Both the position numbers and the translations under genes were made by a program. A DNA stretch of 64,000 bases from Acidimicrobiia bacterium (GTDB taxonomy: Bacteria > Actinomycetota > Acidimicrobiia > Acidimicrobiales > Bin134), in the NCBI GenBank assembly GCA_022826705.1, contig JAJDUJ010000009.1, positions 1-64,000 on the forward strand. The letters run 5' to 3'. Within the stretch, counting starts at the first letter, position 1, and every line of letters starts with the position of its first letter. Shown in pieces: positions 24,759 to 33,914 of the stretch. A model generated the notes under the pieces. That model had not been told where the DNA came from. It was given only the letters and a program-made list of their open reading frames with translations, and made no database searches.

Positions 24759-25659
24759 GACGTTCGTACGCCGGCATCACCGTATTGCGCATGTGGTCGT
24801 TGGTCGAGGTCGGGACGGTGAAGCTTGTTAGGCCCATGATCTGATCCCAGTGGTCGCGGCAGGACTCGGGGGTGGGAGCTAGGTCGGTGTGGCCCTCGCT
24901 GGCGACCCAGCCCAGGCGGGCCATGCGGCCCCCGTCCACGGTGAACGACTCGCCGGTGGTCGGGCAGTCTTCGTGGGCCAGCCAAACAACCGCCGGGGCG
25001 ACATTCTCGGGGCGCATGTGGGCATCGATGATGGCGCCGAACTCGTCGCCGGAGCGGTCGGGGCTTGGATCGGTAACCGCCCAGGGGAGAGCGCAATTGA
25101 CCTGTACGCCGTGATAGCGGCCTTCTCGGGCCAGCGTGCGGGTCAGCCCCATCACCCCGGCCTTGCAGGCGGCATAGGCCGATTGGCCCCGCAAGCCCCA
25201 CACCGCCCCTGAGGCGATGTTCACCACCCGGCCATAGCCCTGCTCCACCATGGCGGGCCACAGCGGCCACAGCACATGGCACGGCCCCAGCAAGTGGATG
25301 GCGATCATCTCATTGAACAGATCCGGGCCGGACTCCGTTGTCATGTCGGCAAACTCGCCGGCTCGATTCACGCCTGCGTTGTTGATCACGATGTGTACCG
25401 CGCCGAACGCATCTTGGGCCTGCTCCGCTAATCCAACGCCACCATCGGCGGTGGCCACACTGTGGTGGTCGGCAATGGCGATGCCGCCCGCCGCCTCGAT
25501 CTCGCCCACCACGGCATCGGCCGAGTGGGCCGCGATGTCGTTCACCACCACCTGTGCCCCCCGTTCGGCTAGCAGCTTGGCGTAGGCCCGCCCCAACCCC
25601 TGGCCCGCGCCGGTGATCACCGCGGTGCGCCCGTCGAAGCGAAGCGGAGGCTGCGCCAT
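24721..25659 (-). CDS. SDR family short-chain dehydrogenase/reductase
   Basis: A 312-residue Rossmann oxidoreductase. The nucleotide site TGAGQGLGRAYAKLLAERG, the NNAGVNRAG strand and the catalytic YAACK tyrosine/lysine with a preceding Ser (NIASGAVWG) are visible. The C-terminus has FTVDGGRMARLG. The family resembles the dehydrogenase part of peroxisomal multifunctional enzyme, 17-beta-HSD type 4. Its ATG directly follows the CoA-transferase stop codon, so the amidohydrolase, CoA transferase and SDR form one minus-strand operon. The role is probably oxidation of a hydroxyacyl-CoA or alcohol. Confidence 0.9.
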   Translation of the reverse strand: MAQPPLRFDGRTAVITGAGQGLGRAYAKLLAERGAQVVVNDIAAHSADAVVGEIEAAGGIAIADHHSVATADGGVGLAEQAQDAFGAVHIVINNAGVNRAGEFADMTTESGPDLFNEMIAIHLLGPCHVLWPLWPAMVEQGYGRVVNIASGAVWGLRGQSAYAACKAGVMGLTRTLAREGRYHGVQVNCALPWAVTDPSPDRSGDEFGAIIDAHMRPENVAPAVVWLAHEDCPTTGESFTVDGGRMARLGWVASEGHTDLAPTPESCRDHWDQIMGLTSFTVPTSTNDHMRNTVMPAYERLSPSTEAPPQLQ

Positions 25660-26897
25660 CAGCCGATAACGCCGTCGGACCGGAGCTCGGCGATTGCTTC
25701 TTCGCCCAGACCGAGTTCAGCAGCCAACACCTCGTCGGTGTGCTCGCCCAACCACGGCGGCCGGGTGTCGGGTCCCTCGCTGACCGCTGACATCTTCACC
25801 GGATTGCCAGGGGTCAGCACCGGGGTGTCGGCGTCGGCGCGGGGAATCTCCACCATCATGTGGCGGGCAGCCACATGGGGATCGTCGATCACGTCGGGGG
25901 CCTCGAACACCGGGGCGGCCGCCAATCCGGCGGCAGCCAGGTCGTTGGCCGCTGCCACGGTGGTGCGGTTGCCGGCCCACGCCCGGACCGCAGCGCGAAT
26001 CTCGTCGAGATGATCCCGCCATCCGTCGCGGGTGGAGAATCTCTCGTCTTCCAGCCACTCGGGGCGACCGATGAGATGGCACAGGCGCTCGAACTGGTGC
26101 TCTCGGCCAATCTGCATTACCAGCTCGCCGGAGTCGATGGGAAAGCCGTCGTTGATGATGGCGGTGGGGAGCCGGGGGTCGGCACCCAGCGACCAGTAGT
26201 TGGGCACCATGTCGCCAAAAGCCACCATGGCGTCGAACATGGCGATGTCCACGTGCTGGCCATGGCCGTGGCGCTCCCGCTGGCGCAACGCCATAAGCAC
26301 TCCGATCACCGCGTAGAGACCCGAGCCGGTGTCGCCCAGCGCTCCCACCGGGGACACTTTCACATGCTCACCTTCGGCGCGATTGATGGAGTAAAGGCCG
26401 CCCATGGCCTCGGCGATGGGGGCATAGGCTGGCCAATGGCCATAGGGCGACTCGTTCAAGTTCCCGAAGCCCGACACCGACAGGTAAATGAGGCCGGGGT
26501 GCAGTTCAGATAAGTCCTCGTAGCCCAAGCCGCTCCTGTCCAGGGTTCCGGGCTTTAGATTCTCGGCCAGCACATCGAAGTTGGTGATCATCTGGCGGAT
26601 GAGGTCGATGGCTTTGGGGTTCTTCAAGTCCATCCCCACCGAGCGCTTGTTGAGGTTGTTCCGCAGGTAGGTGTTCCCCACCTGCCGGCCGTCGGGATCG
26701 GCAATACCGGGTGTCGAGCCCCGGCCCAGGTCACCTCGCACCGGGTGCTCGATTTTGACCACTTCCGCGCCCATGCGAGCCATGAGCTGGGTGGCGTAAG
26801 GGAGCGACTGCATCTGCTCGATGGCCAGGATGCGGACGCCATCGAGAGGCTTGCCGTGGGCGGTGTGCTCGGGAGCAGTGATGTCGCCAACTCTCAT
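25659..26897 (-). CDS. Family III CoA transferase (CaiB/BaiF type)
   Basis: A 412-residue formyl-CoA transferase-like enzyme that moves CoA between carboxylic acids. It starts MRVGDITAPEHTAHGKPLDG at ATG 26897; a longer in-frame extension runs antisense into the next gene and is rejected. The motifs are LDGVRILAIEQMQSLPYATQ, KIEHPVRGDLGRG, the catalytic Asp in GALGDTGSGLYAVIGVLMAL and GHGQHVDIAMFDAMVAFGD. The ATG overlaps the upstream amidohydrolase stop codon as ATGA, so translation is coupled. With the SDR downstream it suggests activation of a carboxylate to a CoA thioester and further oxidation. Confidence 0.93.
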   Translation of the reverse strand: MRVGDITAPEHTAHGKPLDGVRILAIEQMQSLPYATQLMARMGAEVVKIEHPVRGDLGRGSTPGIADPDGRQVGNTYLRNNLNKRSVGMDLKNPKAIDLIRQMITNFDVLAENLKPGTLDRSGLGYEDLSELHPGLIYLSVSGFGNLNESPYGHWPAYAPIAEAMGGLYSINRAEGEHVKVSPVGALGDTGSGLYAVIGVLMALRQRERHGHGQHVDIAMFDAMVAFGDMVPNYWSLGADPRLPTAIINDGFPIDSGELVMQIGREHQFERLCHLIGRPEWLEDERFSTRDGWRDHLDEIRAAVRAWAGNRTTVAAANDLAAAGLAAAPVFEAPDVIDDPHVAARHMMVEIPRADADTPVLTPGNPVKMSAVSEGPDTRPPWLGEHTDEVLAAELGLGEEAIAELRSDGVIG

Positions 26898-28000
26898 GGG
26901 CTCACTTCCTGTCCGTAAATCCTGAGAGCGTTGCCCGCCAGGATGGAGTGCCGCTCGTCGTCGGGCACCCCCTCGAAGTGGCTGTCTATGGTTTGACGGG
27001 AATCCGGCCAATCCGAACCGCCGTGGGGAAAGTCGCTGGACCACATCATCTGGGTGACGCCGATGTGGTGGCGATTGACGATGCCGTAGTAGTCGGTGAT
27101 GAACGTGGAGGCGATGTTGGTGTCGAAGTACTCGCCGGGCGACCGCTGTATGGGCGCCCGGGTTGCCGGGTTGGCTCGGCGGAAGCGGTCGTCCATCTGC
27201 TCTCGCAGGTAGGGGAACCAGGAGCTGTCGGTCTCCACCGCCAAGAACTGGAGTTCGGGGAATCGGTCGAAAACGCCGCCTTCGATGAGCTGGGTGATCC
27301 TTACCGGCATGTCGAAGAACCGCATGGAGCCGGTGAGCTTCATCTTGGCCACGTCCCCTTGAGCGTGGGTGGCGAATGCCACGTGTATGGACAGTGGCAA
27401 TCCGGCTTCGGCGGCCGCGGCGAACACCGGGTCGTCGTCGGCCGACAGCACCTCGTCGCCACTGGGCCACCGTCCGAGCATCACTCCTCTGATCCCCGAA
27501 TGTGCCGCGACCCGGCGCACCTCAGCTACCGCATCGTTCGTCCCAACATTGGGAAGAATGGCCACTCCCCACAAACGGTCAGGGTTGTGGGAACAGAACT
27601 CGGCCAGCCAGTCGTTGTAGGCCCTTATGCAGGTGATATGAAAATCGACATCTTCGCGGTGCCACACGAGTTGGTTGCCGATCCGGGGGGTGGGATACAA
27701 GATCTCCAGGTCCACGCCATCCTGGTCTTGCTCGGCGATTCGAGCTGCTGGGTCGTAGCCACCAGCCCGGACGTCATCCCAGCGCACCCACCCCGAACGC
27801 TGGTCAATCGGCAGTCCTGCCGAGCAGTTGCCGCCGAAGTTGATGGGATCATGAGCTCCTTCCAGCACCCAGGCATCCCCCTGCTCGAAACTCTCCATGC
27901 GCGGCGCCCGATCCCTGTAGCGAGCAGGCACCCGATCGGTCCAAAGGTCGGGCGGCTCATTTACATGGGAGTCGGCTGATACCAACTGGTACTGCGTCAC
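26894..28000 (-). CDS. Amidohydrolase-2 family metal-dependent hydrolase
   Basis: A 368-residue paralogue of the 23.5-kb gene. It begins TQYQLVSADSHVNEPPDLW with the DxH site, and contains DQDGVDLEILYPTPR, FLAVETDSSWFPYLREQMD and MMWSSDFPHGGSDWPDS, the C-terminal catalytic Asp region. Its substrate is unknown; the family includes decarboxylases of aromatic acids. It is the first gene of the operon with the CoA transferase and SDR, overlapping the former by four bases. Confidence 0.9.
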   Translation of the reverse strand: MTQYQLVSADSHVNEPPDLWTDRVPARYRDRAPRMESFEQGDAWVLEGAHDPINFGGNCSAGLPIDQRSGWVRWDDVRAGGYDPAARIAEQDQDGVDLEILYPTPRIGNQLVWHREDVDFHITCIRAYNDWLAEFCSHNPDRLWGVAILPNVGTNDAVAEVRRVAAHSGIRGVMLGRWPSGDEVLSADDDPVFAAAAEAGLPLSIHVAFATHAQGDVAKMKLTGSMRFFDMPVRITQLIEGGVFDRFPELQFLAVETDSSWFPYLREQMDDRFRRANPATRAPIQRSPGEYFDTNIASTFITDYYGIVNRHHIGVTQMMWSSDFPHGGSDWPDSRQTIDSHFEGVPDDERHSILAGNALRIYGQEVSP

Positions 28001-28040
28001 GCCGACACCGTACCCGCCCTGCTAGGGGCGTTCTAAGGGA

Positions 28041-28625
28041 TCAGTTGAGACCAAGTGGGGGGAACTTGTCAGTGAGCAGGGCCCAATAGGCATTGGTCCG
28101 GATACTGAAGCGGTTGACTCCGACAATGAAATTGAGCAGTCCCTTGGGCCAGCGGCCGAGGATCAGCACGGCGAAAAAGCCGACGATAGAAACAAGCCAC
28201 GCCAGTAGCCCCCAGATCATCCCCATAATCACGATCGGAATGAGCAGGATGAAGCGAAAAAACACGCTCAAACGGCTGCGTCCCTCGTACTCAGGCGCGA
28301 AGTTCACAACCACCTCTGGGTCTTGGCCGTTGTCTTGTGTCGAGGTGTCAAAGTCAAATGGCGGATAAGACCCGCGCAGGAAGTTCTGATACGTGGCCAC
28401 CCTGGCGGCGTAGCGAAGCATCATGCAGTTGACCCCGGCCAGCCCGGCGGGCAGCTTCCCGGTGAACACGATGGCAAACCAGGAAAAGACATCGACAACC
28501 AGCGAAAAGAGCCCCAGAGCGTAGAGCACAATGAAGTGGGGAATCGACAAGATGATGTTGCCGATGACCCTCCAGCGAGCCACCCTCTCCGGTGCGTTGA
28601 ACTCAAACGTGGCGGGATAATCCAT
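28041..28625 (-). CDS. DUF4389 membrane protein with duplicated domain
   Basis: A 194-residue membrane protein of the DUF4389 family. It contains two copies of a unit with two transmembrane helices: residues about 17-75 (RVIGNIILSIPHFIVLYALG, FTGKLPAGLAGVNCMMLRY) and about 115-185 (FRFILLIPIVIMGMIWGLLA, LGRWPKGLLNFIVGVNRFS). The conserved Lys/Trp-Pro-x-Gly-Leu turn appears in both halves. The function is unknown. It is downstream of the MFS gene on the same strand, 65 bp apart. Confidence 0.85.
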   Translation of the reverse strand: MDYPATFEFNAPERVARWRVIGNIILSIPHFIVLYALGLFSLVVDVFSWFAIVFTGKLPAGLAGVNCMMLRYAARVATYQNFLRGSYPPFDFDTSTQDNGQDPEVVVNFAPEYEGRSRLSVFFRFILLIPIVIMGMIWGLLAWLVSIVGFFAVLILGRWPKGLLNFIVGVNRFSIRTNAYWALLTDKFPPLGLN

Positions 28626-28690
28626 GACCGTCTCCTCTCAGCCGGTGCCAGTCTTACAGATTCGCCAATTCCCGGACCGCGACTCTCCGA

Positions 28691-30061
28691 TCAGCGCCCG
28701 ATAGAGGGGCGGCGGGGGAGGGATAGGGCGACGAATACGCCTAACACCGAAAGCACCACCAGCACGGTCCAGATCTGTTGGAAGCGGTCGAATAGCTCGG
28801 CTTCGGACACGTTGCCCAATAGGCCGAAGGCGACGGCCAACCCGGTCAGCGCTCCCACTTGGCGGGCGGTGGACAGCACTCCCATGCCCAGGCTGTAGGT
28901 CTCGTTGTCGAGGTCTCGGGCCCCTATGGCGTTGATCATGGGCAACCCCATTCCCCATCCACCGATGCCTCCCAACATGATGGGCACGAAGAACGCCGTC
29001 CAGTAGGCAGGATCGGGGCCGGGTACCAGCCTCAGCCACACCACCGCCACCGTGGTGGTGGCCATGGCAGCTACCGCAATTGTGCGCTCGTCGAAGCGGC
29101 GGCTCAACCGTCCGGCCAACACGCTGGCCAGGGTGGCCGCGGCAGGGAAGGGCAGGAGAGCCAGCCCCGCCCTCAGCGGCCGGTAGTCCCAGACTTGCTC
29201 GAGGTACTGCACCATCATCACGAAATAGGGGAACAAGAAGCTGGGAATGGCGATGGCGATGAACAGCGCCCGCCGATAGGTCCGCAGCTTGAGCAAACGC
29301 GGTTCGACGATGGGTGCCGGATGGCCCACGATACGCTGGCGTATCAGAGGCACCAGCGCGAAGGCCAGGGCGAAGGCAACGATGATGCGGCTGTCGCTCC
29401 AGCCCCATGTCCGGCCTTGCACCAGGCTTAGGGTCAACATGCCGAGGCTGGCCGCGACCATGAGCGCCCCGACAAAGTCGGGCAGCCGAGAAGCAACCTT
29501 GCGCTCGGTTTCGGTGAGCAGGGCGCGGGCGGCGACAAATGATGGCACCCCGATAACCACGCTCAGCCCATAGGCCGCCCGCCAGCCCCAGATGTCGATG
29601 AGCAATCCGCCCAAGGTCGGGGCCAGGGCTCCGGCAACGCCGCCTACAGCTGTCCAGGCGGTGATTGCCCTGGTTTGGTCGTCTTCGGGCCACACCGCCA
29701 GGATCAAGCCGAGTGATGCCGGCATCACGAATGCCGCCCCTGCCCCCTGTAGTGATCGGCACAGAACCAGCACCCACAATTCGGGTGCCAGCCAACCCCC
29801 CACCGAGCCGAGAACATACAAGGCCAACCCGACAAGGAAACTCTGTCGACGACCGGTCCGATCGGCGAGGCGCCCGGCAGCCACAACAAACGTGGCCAGC
29901 GAGATGGAGAAGGCGCTCAGCACCCAGGCGGTCGAGGGGCGGCTGGCGTCGAAGCTCTCTCCGATGCTTACCAGAGCCAGCGGTTGCAGGGTGGCGTCCA
30001 GAGTGACCAGGAACACCGCTCCCATGCACACCCAGAAGACCGCCCAGTGACGCGCCAGCAC
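28691..30061 (-). CDS. MFS drug/solute exporter (DHA2-like)
   Basis: A 456-residue major facilitator with about 12-14 transmembrane segments. The conserved loop after helix 2 reads AGRLADRTGRRQSFLVGLALY, typical of the family, and the region LCRSLQGAGAAFVMPASLGLI matches motif C of proton-coupled exporters. The GTG start at 30061 (LARHWAVFWVCMG) is followed by the first helix. A second frame covers the same stretch but has no hydrophobic pattern and is rejected. The substrate cannot be predicted. It lies downstream of the BMP-type permeases on the same strand. Confidence 0.9.
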   Translation of the reverse strand: MLARHWAVFWVCMGAVFLVTLDATLQPLALVSIGESFDASRPSTAWVLSAFSISLATFVVAAGRLADRTGRRQSFLVGLALYVLGSVGGWLAPELWVLVLCRSLQGAGAAFVMPASLGLILAVWPEDDQTRAITAWTAVGGVAGALAPTLGGLLIDIWGWRAAYGLSVVIGVPSFVAARALLTETERKVASRLPDFVGALMVAASLGMLTLSLVQGRTWGWSDSRIIVAFALAFALVPLIRQRIVGHPAPIVEPRLLKLRTYRRALFIAIAIPSFLFPYFVMMVQYLEQVWDYRPLRAGLALLPFPAAATLASVLAGRLSRRFDERTIAVAAMATTTVAVVWLRLVPGPDPAYWTAFFVPIMLGGIGGWGMGLPMINAIGARDLDNETYSLGMGVLSTARQVGALTGLAVAFGLLGNVSEAELFDRFQQIWTVLVVLSVLGVFVALSLPRRPSIGR

Positions 30062-30095
30062 GGCCCAACCGTACGCTTCCTACGTTGTCAGCTAA

Positions 30096-31031
30096 TCAAC
30101 TGTCCCGGGTGAATGGTCGGGTGAGGGCGGCTGGTTGACCGATGCGTCGGCTCACCACCACGAGCACGATCACGGTCAAGACTGCGGGGGCCATGTTGGC
30201 GATGGATGCCACTGATCCGGAGATCACGTCTTGCACCTGGAGTTGCAGCACGGTGGAAGACACGATGCCGAACAGCAGAGAGCCGGCCATCACTCCAACC
30301 GGCCGCCACGCCCCGAAGTACACCAGGGCGATGGCGATGAACCCGCGGCCGGCGGTGAGGTTCTGCTGGAAAATCCCTATTTCCAGAGCCAGAGCTGCCC
30401 CGGCCAGCCCGGCCATGGTGTTGCCGATGACGATGGCCGCGGTCCGAATGCCGTTCACGCTCACGCCCAGGGTGTCGGCCGCTTGCGGGTTTTCCCCCAC
30501 GGCCCTCACGTTGAGGCCGAAGGTGGTTCGGGTGATGAGGAAATAGATCACGGGCACCAGCAAGAAAGCGACATAGGTCAAGATGGTGTGGCTGAACAGC
30601 AGCTCGCCCGCCCGCCCGGTGTCGTCGGCCAGCCAGTCGAAGGGCTTGGTTTGCAACCCGCTGATGGGCCTCGGGGTGCCTACCTGCTTCTGGAACAACA
30701 GATCGGTGAAGCCCAATCCGAACAGATAGATCCCGATTCCGCTGATGCCCTGTTCGGCGTGCATCACCACGGTGATGAAGGCGTAGATGAGGCCCATCAC
30801 CATTCCCACCACGAGCCCCATAAGCAGCCCGAAAGCAGCACTGCCTGATTCCAGTGCGGTGTAGTAGGCCGCGAACGCGCCGATGAGCATGACGCCCTCC
30901 ACGCCCAGGTTCAGCACGCCAGCCCTCTGGCCCACCGCCTCACCGAGCGCGGCCAGCAGGAAGGGCACCGCCAGTCGGATGCCCGACGCCAGGGTGGCGG
31001 TGATGATGGCGACGGTGAAGAAATCGTTCAT
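30096..31031 (-). CDS. BMP-type ABC transporter permease 2 (YufQ/NupQ-like)
   Basis: A 311-residue inner-membrane permease with about eight to nine hydrophobic segments. The family blocks AAYYTALESGSAAFG, GVEGVMLIGAF, TRTTFGLNVRAVGENPQAAD (the cytoplasmic coupling loop with a conserved Gly-Glu-Asn-Pro) and AGLAGAALALEIG are present. It is the second gene of a two-gene operon and overlaps the permease upstream by four bases. No ATPase or binding protein adjoins; the best candidates in the window are at 0-2.7 kb. Confidence 0.92.
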   Translation of the reverse strand: MNDFFTVAIITATLASGIRLAVPFLLAALGEAVGQRAGVLNLGVEGVMLIGAFAAYYTALESGSAAFGLLMGLVVGMVMGLIYAFITVVMHAEQGISGIGIYLFGLGFTDLLFQKQVGTPRPISGLQTKPFDWLADDTGRAGELLFSHTILTYVAFLLVPVIYFLITRTTFGLNVRAVGENPQAADTLGVSVNGIRTAAIVIGNTMAGLAGAALALEIGIFQQNLTAGRGFIAIALVYFGAWRPVGVMAGSLLFGIVSSTVLQLQVQDVISGSVASIANMAPAVLTVIVLVVVSRRIGQPAALTRPFTRDS

Positions 31032-32161
31032 GCCCGATCCTCCATCTGGATATCGCCCTCAGCCCATCGCTGTACTCGGGTTCGCAGTTTGAGGCTCCCC
31101 ACCACGAACACCACCACCACGCCGTTGAGGGCGATCACCAAGGCCTGAGGCACCTGCACCGCTCGCTGGAGAGAGATGCCTCCGGCCAGCATTCCGCCGA
31201 ACAGATAGGACGACAGCACGGTGAACAGCGGGTGCAGCCCGCCGAACAACGCGGTCACAATGCCGTTGAATCCCGCGCTCTGGGTGAAGGCCAACGGGCC
31301 TCCCTCGCCGATCAGCCGGTGCGATTCGCTGCCGAACACCAGCACGGCGCCGGCGATACCGGCGCAGGCGCCGCTGAAGGCCAATGCCTGGGTGATGCTG
31401 AGCTCCACCTTCATGCCCGCGGCCCGCGACGCGTGGGGATTGTGGCCCACCGCCCGCAAGCGCATGCCCAGGCTGCTGCGGAACAGCAACAGGTACCCCA
31501 GGATGGCCACGATCAGGGCCACCACAATGCCCAGGTGCAGGCGCGTCCCCCCCGGCAGGATGGGCAGGTCGGCGTTGTGGGTTAAGCGCTTGGTCTGCTG
31601 GATTCTGATGGCGCCGGGTTCGATGAGCCAGTCTTCGAGCAAGAAGCTCATGAAGAACCCGGCGATGATGTTCATCATGATGGTGCTGAGGATTTCGTTG
31701 ACCCCGCTGTAGGCCTTCAGTGCGCCGGGGATCGCCCCCCAGATCCCCCCGCCGATGCCTCCGGCGATCATCACCAGCGGCACCAGGATCGGGCGGGGGA
31801 CATCGGGCAGGGCCAACGCCACCAGCGTGGCCAGGATGGCGCCCATGATGATCTGCCCCTCGCCGCCGATGTTGATGACACCGGTGCGAAAGGCGATGCA
31901 GATGCCAACGCCCACCAGCATGAGGGGTATGGATTTCAAGGCGGTAGCGGCCAGTTCGTCTGGGCCTCCGAATGCCCCGGTGAACAGTTCCCGATAACCG
32001 GTGAGCGGGTTGGCCCCGAACACCCCCAACAGGATGGCCCCCACCGCCAGAGCGGCGATCACCGCCCCCGCAGGCACTGCCAGCCCGGCGAAAGGCCGTA
32101 GCAGACGGCCAATGTCGAGCCCAGAGGAGAATCTCTGTTGATTATCAGTCATTTTCAACAT
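31028..32161 (-). CDS. BMP-type ABC transporter permease 1 (YufP/NupP-like)
   Basis: A 377-residue permease, the longer partner of the pair. It contains GVGICIAFRTGVINIGGEGQI, KAYSGVNEILSTIMMNII, the coupling loop SSLGMRLRAVGHNPHASRAAG and FNGIVTALFGGLHPLFTVLS. It is thought to form the heterodimeric channel with the 311-residue permease. Its start at ATG 32161 lies in a 55-bp divergent region opposite the Tad operon, so the two operons may share regulatory sequence. Confidence 0.92.
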   Translation of the reverse strand: MLKMTDNQQRFSSGLDIGRLLRPFAGLAVPAGAVIAALAVGAILLGVFGANPLTGYRELFTGAFGGPDELAATALKSIPLMLVGVGICIAFRTGVINIGGEGQIIMGAILATLVALALPDVPRPILVPLVMIAGGIGGGIWGAIPGALKAYSGVNEILSTIMMNIIAGFFMSFLLEDWLIEPGAIRIQQTKRLTHNADLPILPGGTRLHLGIVVALIVAILGYLLLFRSSLGMRLRAVGHNPHASRAAGMKVELSITQALAFSGACAGIAGAVLVFGSESHRLIGEGGPLAFTQSAGFNGIVTALFGGLHPLFTVLSSYLFGGMLAGGISLQRAVQVPQALVIALNGVVVVFVVGSLKLRTRVQRWAEGDIQMEDRA

Positions 32162-32206
32162 AGATTGTTCTGAGTTCCCCTCTGTTCGCCGAAGCGATCA
32201 ACTCGC

Positions 32207-32211
32207 GGAGG
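32207..32211 (+). promoter_or_regulatory. Shine-Dalgarno of the CpaE-like gene
   Basis: GGAGG, five bases before ATG 32217. The Tad operon therefore starts with a conventional leadered transcript, unlike the leaderless genes elsewhere. Confidence 0.7.
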
Positions 32212-32216
32212 TTTTC

Positions 32217-32894
32217 ATGCTGGTGACCTGTTGGTCAACCAAGGGGGGTTCGGGCACAACGGTGATCGCGGCCCTTGTCAGCTTACATGCCGCCCAAGAT
32301 CGCGACCGGCCCGTTCTGCTCGTCGACCTGTGCGGTGATCTGCCCGCGGTGTTCGGCAGCGCCGAGCCCGTGTCGGGTCTGGCTCAGTGGCTGAGCAGCG
32401 ACCTCGCCCCCTGTTCGCTGGAGCGGGTGCTCGAGGAGCTGACCCCCAACCTGTCGCTGCTTCCCCGGGGCCAGGGGCCGCTGAGCGCTCGAAGGGCCGA
32501 CGAACTCGTGGATTGGCTGGCCTCCGGTGCCGTCGTGGTGGTGGACGCGGGGGTGTTGACGGCCAAAGGGGAGGCGTCTGACCTTGGTTCAGACCACGAG
32601 CTTCGCTGGCGGCTGGCCGCCGAGGCCGATCGGTCGGTGCTGGTTACCCGGGCCTGTTATCTGGCTCTGCGCCGCACGGTGTCGCTCTCGGTCCGGCCCA
32701 GTGGGGTGGTGCTGGTGGCCGAGGCTGGTCGGGCTCTGACCCGATCCGATTGCGAGCGAGCCATCGGCGCGCCGGTGCTCGCCACCGTGGCCGTCGACCC
32801 CGACATCGCTCGAGCGGTGGATGCCGGGATGTTGAGGACACGGGTGCCCAAGGGTGCGATCAAGGTGCTCGGCCGTATCACCGAGGAGCTCTGA
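32217..32894 (+). CDS. CpaE/ParA-like P-loop protein of the Tad pilus locus
   Basis: A 225-residue protein with a ParA/MinD-like N-terminal P-loop (CWSTKGGSGTTVIAALVSL) and a Walker B-like VVVVDAG. It resembles septum-site or pilus-localisation proteins such as CpaE and Ssd. The gene is first in a tight operon with the CpaF/TadA ATPase three bases downstream, TadB and TadC and two pilin-like genes. Its probable role is positioning the pilus machine. A receiver domain, present in longer CpaE homologues, is absent. Confidence 0.8.
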   Translation: MLVTCWSTKGGSGTTVIAALVSLHAAQDRDRPVLLVDLCGDLPAVFGSAEPVSGLAQWLSSDLAPCSLERVLEELTPNLSLLPRGQGPLSARRADELVDWLASGAVVVVDAGVLTAKGEASDLGSDHELRWRLAAEADRSVLVTRACYLALRRTVSLSVRPSGVVLVAEAGRALTRSDCERAIGAPVLATVAVDPDIARAVDAGMLRTRVPKGAIKVLGRITEEL

Positions 32895-32897
32895 ACC

Positions 32898-33914
32898 GTG
32901 GTCTGGAGTCGCAGTGGGGGCGGCAAGGAGGCCATTGAGCCGTTCCTGCGAGATCCGTCGGTGTCGGAGATCATGGTGAACGGCCCCGGTCCGGTGTGGA
33001 TCGAGCGTCGCGGCCGCTTGGAGACCACCAACACGATCTTGGACACCGAGACCATCGAACTGCTCATCGAGCAGACGGTGGCACCGTTGGGCCGTCGCAT
33101 CGATCGCAGCTCACCGATGGTGGACGCTCGACTCCCCGACGGCTCTCGCCTCAACGCTGTGGTGCCGCCGGTGGCGGTGGACGGCCCCTATGTGACCATT
33201 CGCCGTTTCTCGGTCCGCCCGGTGCCCCTAGAAGAGTTCGCCCCTCCGGGAGTAGTGGCGGCGCTGCGGTGGGCCGTGGCCGCTCGCTGCAACCTGGTGG
33301 TGTCGGGTGGCGCGGGGGCGGGCAAAACCACCCTGCTGAATGCGCTGGCCGTATCCATCCCTCAGGGCGAACGCGTGGTCACGGTGGAGGACGCCGCCGA
33401 ACTGGCTCTGGGCAGCGACCATGTCGTGCGCCTTGAGGCTCGGCCGGTGGATGCCGACGGAGTGGCGCCGGTCACCATCCGCCAACTGGTGCGCAACGCC
33501 CTGCGGATGAGGCCTGACCGCATCATCGTGGGAGAAGTCCGGGGAGCGGAGACCCTCGACATGCTCCAAGCCATGAACACCGGCCACGAGGGATCGCTTT
33601 CCACCTGCCACGCCAACAGCCCGGCCGACGCCGTCAGCCGGCTGGAGACCATGGTGCTCCTCGATGGCGGCGCTGTGCCCCTGGCCGCAGTGCGAGAGCA
33701 GATCACCGCGGCGGTGGATCTGGTGGTCCATGTCGCCCGTCGCCCTCAAGGCCAGCGCCGCATCACTTCGCTGGCCGAAATCGACCGCTCTGGCGACGGC
33801 AGCCGGCCCCGGTTGTGCCCGATCGCCGACGAGTTCCAATTGCGCAGCCTGCCCGCGGTCAGGGCCCGAGTGCCTGACGCTGCCGATCCCGATCCCCAGT
33901 GGCTTGACCAATGA
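32898..33914 (+). CDS. CpaF/TadA-type pilus assembly ATPase
   Basis: A 338-residue secretion ATPase of the type II/IV superfamily powering Flp pilus extension. It contains [20 protein letters not shown], a Walker [17 protein letters not shown] near residue 137, the Asp box [10 protein letters not shown], and the signature [19 protein letters not shown]. The N-terminal domain is shorter than in CpaF of proteobacteria, as is typical of actinobacteria. The GTG start at 32898 is three bases after the previous stop. The next gene overlaps by four bases. Confidence 0.94.
   Translation: MVWSRSGGGKEAIEPFLRDPSVSEIMVNGPGPVWIERRGRLETTNTILDTETIELLIEQTVAPLGRRIDRSSPMVDARLPDGSRLNAVVPPVAVDGPYVTIRRFSVRPVPLEEFAPPGVVAALRWAVAARCNLVVSGGAGAGKTTLLNALAVSIPQGERVVTVEDAAELALGSDHVVRLEARPVDADGVAPVTIRQLVRNALRMRPDRIIVGEVRGAETLDMLQAMNTGHEGSLSTCHANSPADAVSRLETMVLLDGGAVPLAAVREQITAAVDLVVHVARRPQGQRRITSLAEIDRSGDGSRPRLCPIADEFQLRSLPAVRARVPDAADPDPQWLDQ

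Noticed and set aside
26898-27470. 203-codon N-terminal extension of the CoA transferase
   Set aside because: It overlaps the amidohydrolase in antisense-like composition (Arg/His/Pro-rich). The ATG with ATGA overlap gives a normal family length.
28638-30068. 476-codon minus-strand frame over the MFS gene
   Set aside because: Same strand, different frame; its translation lacks transmembrane segments, whereas the 456-residue frame has 12 or more.
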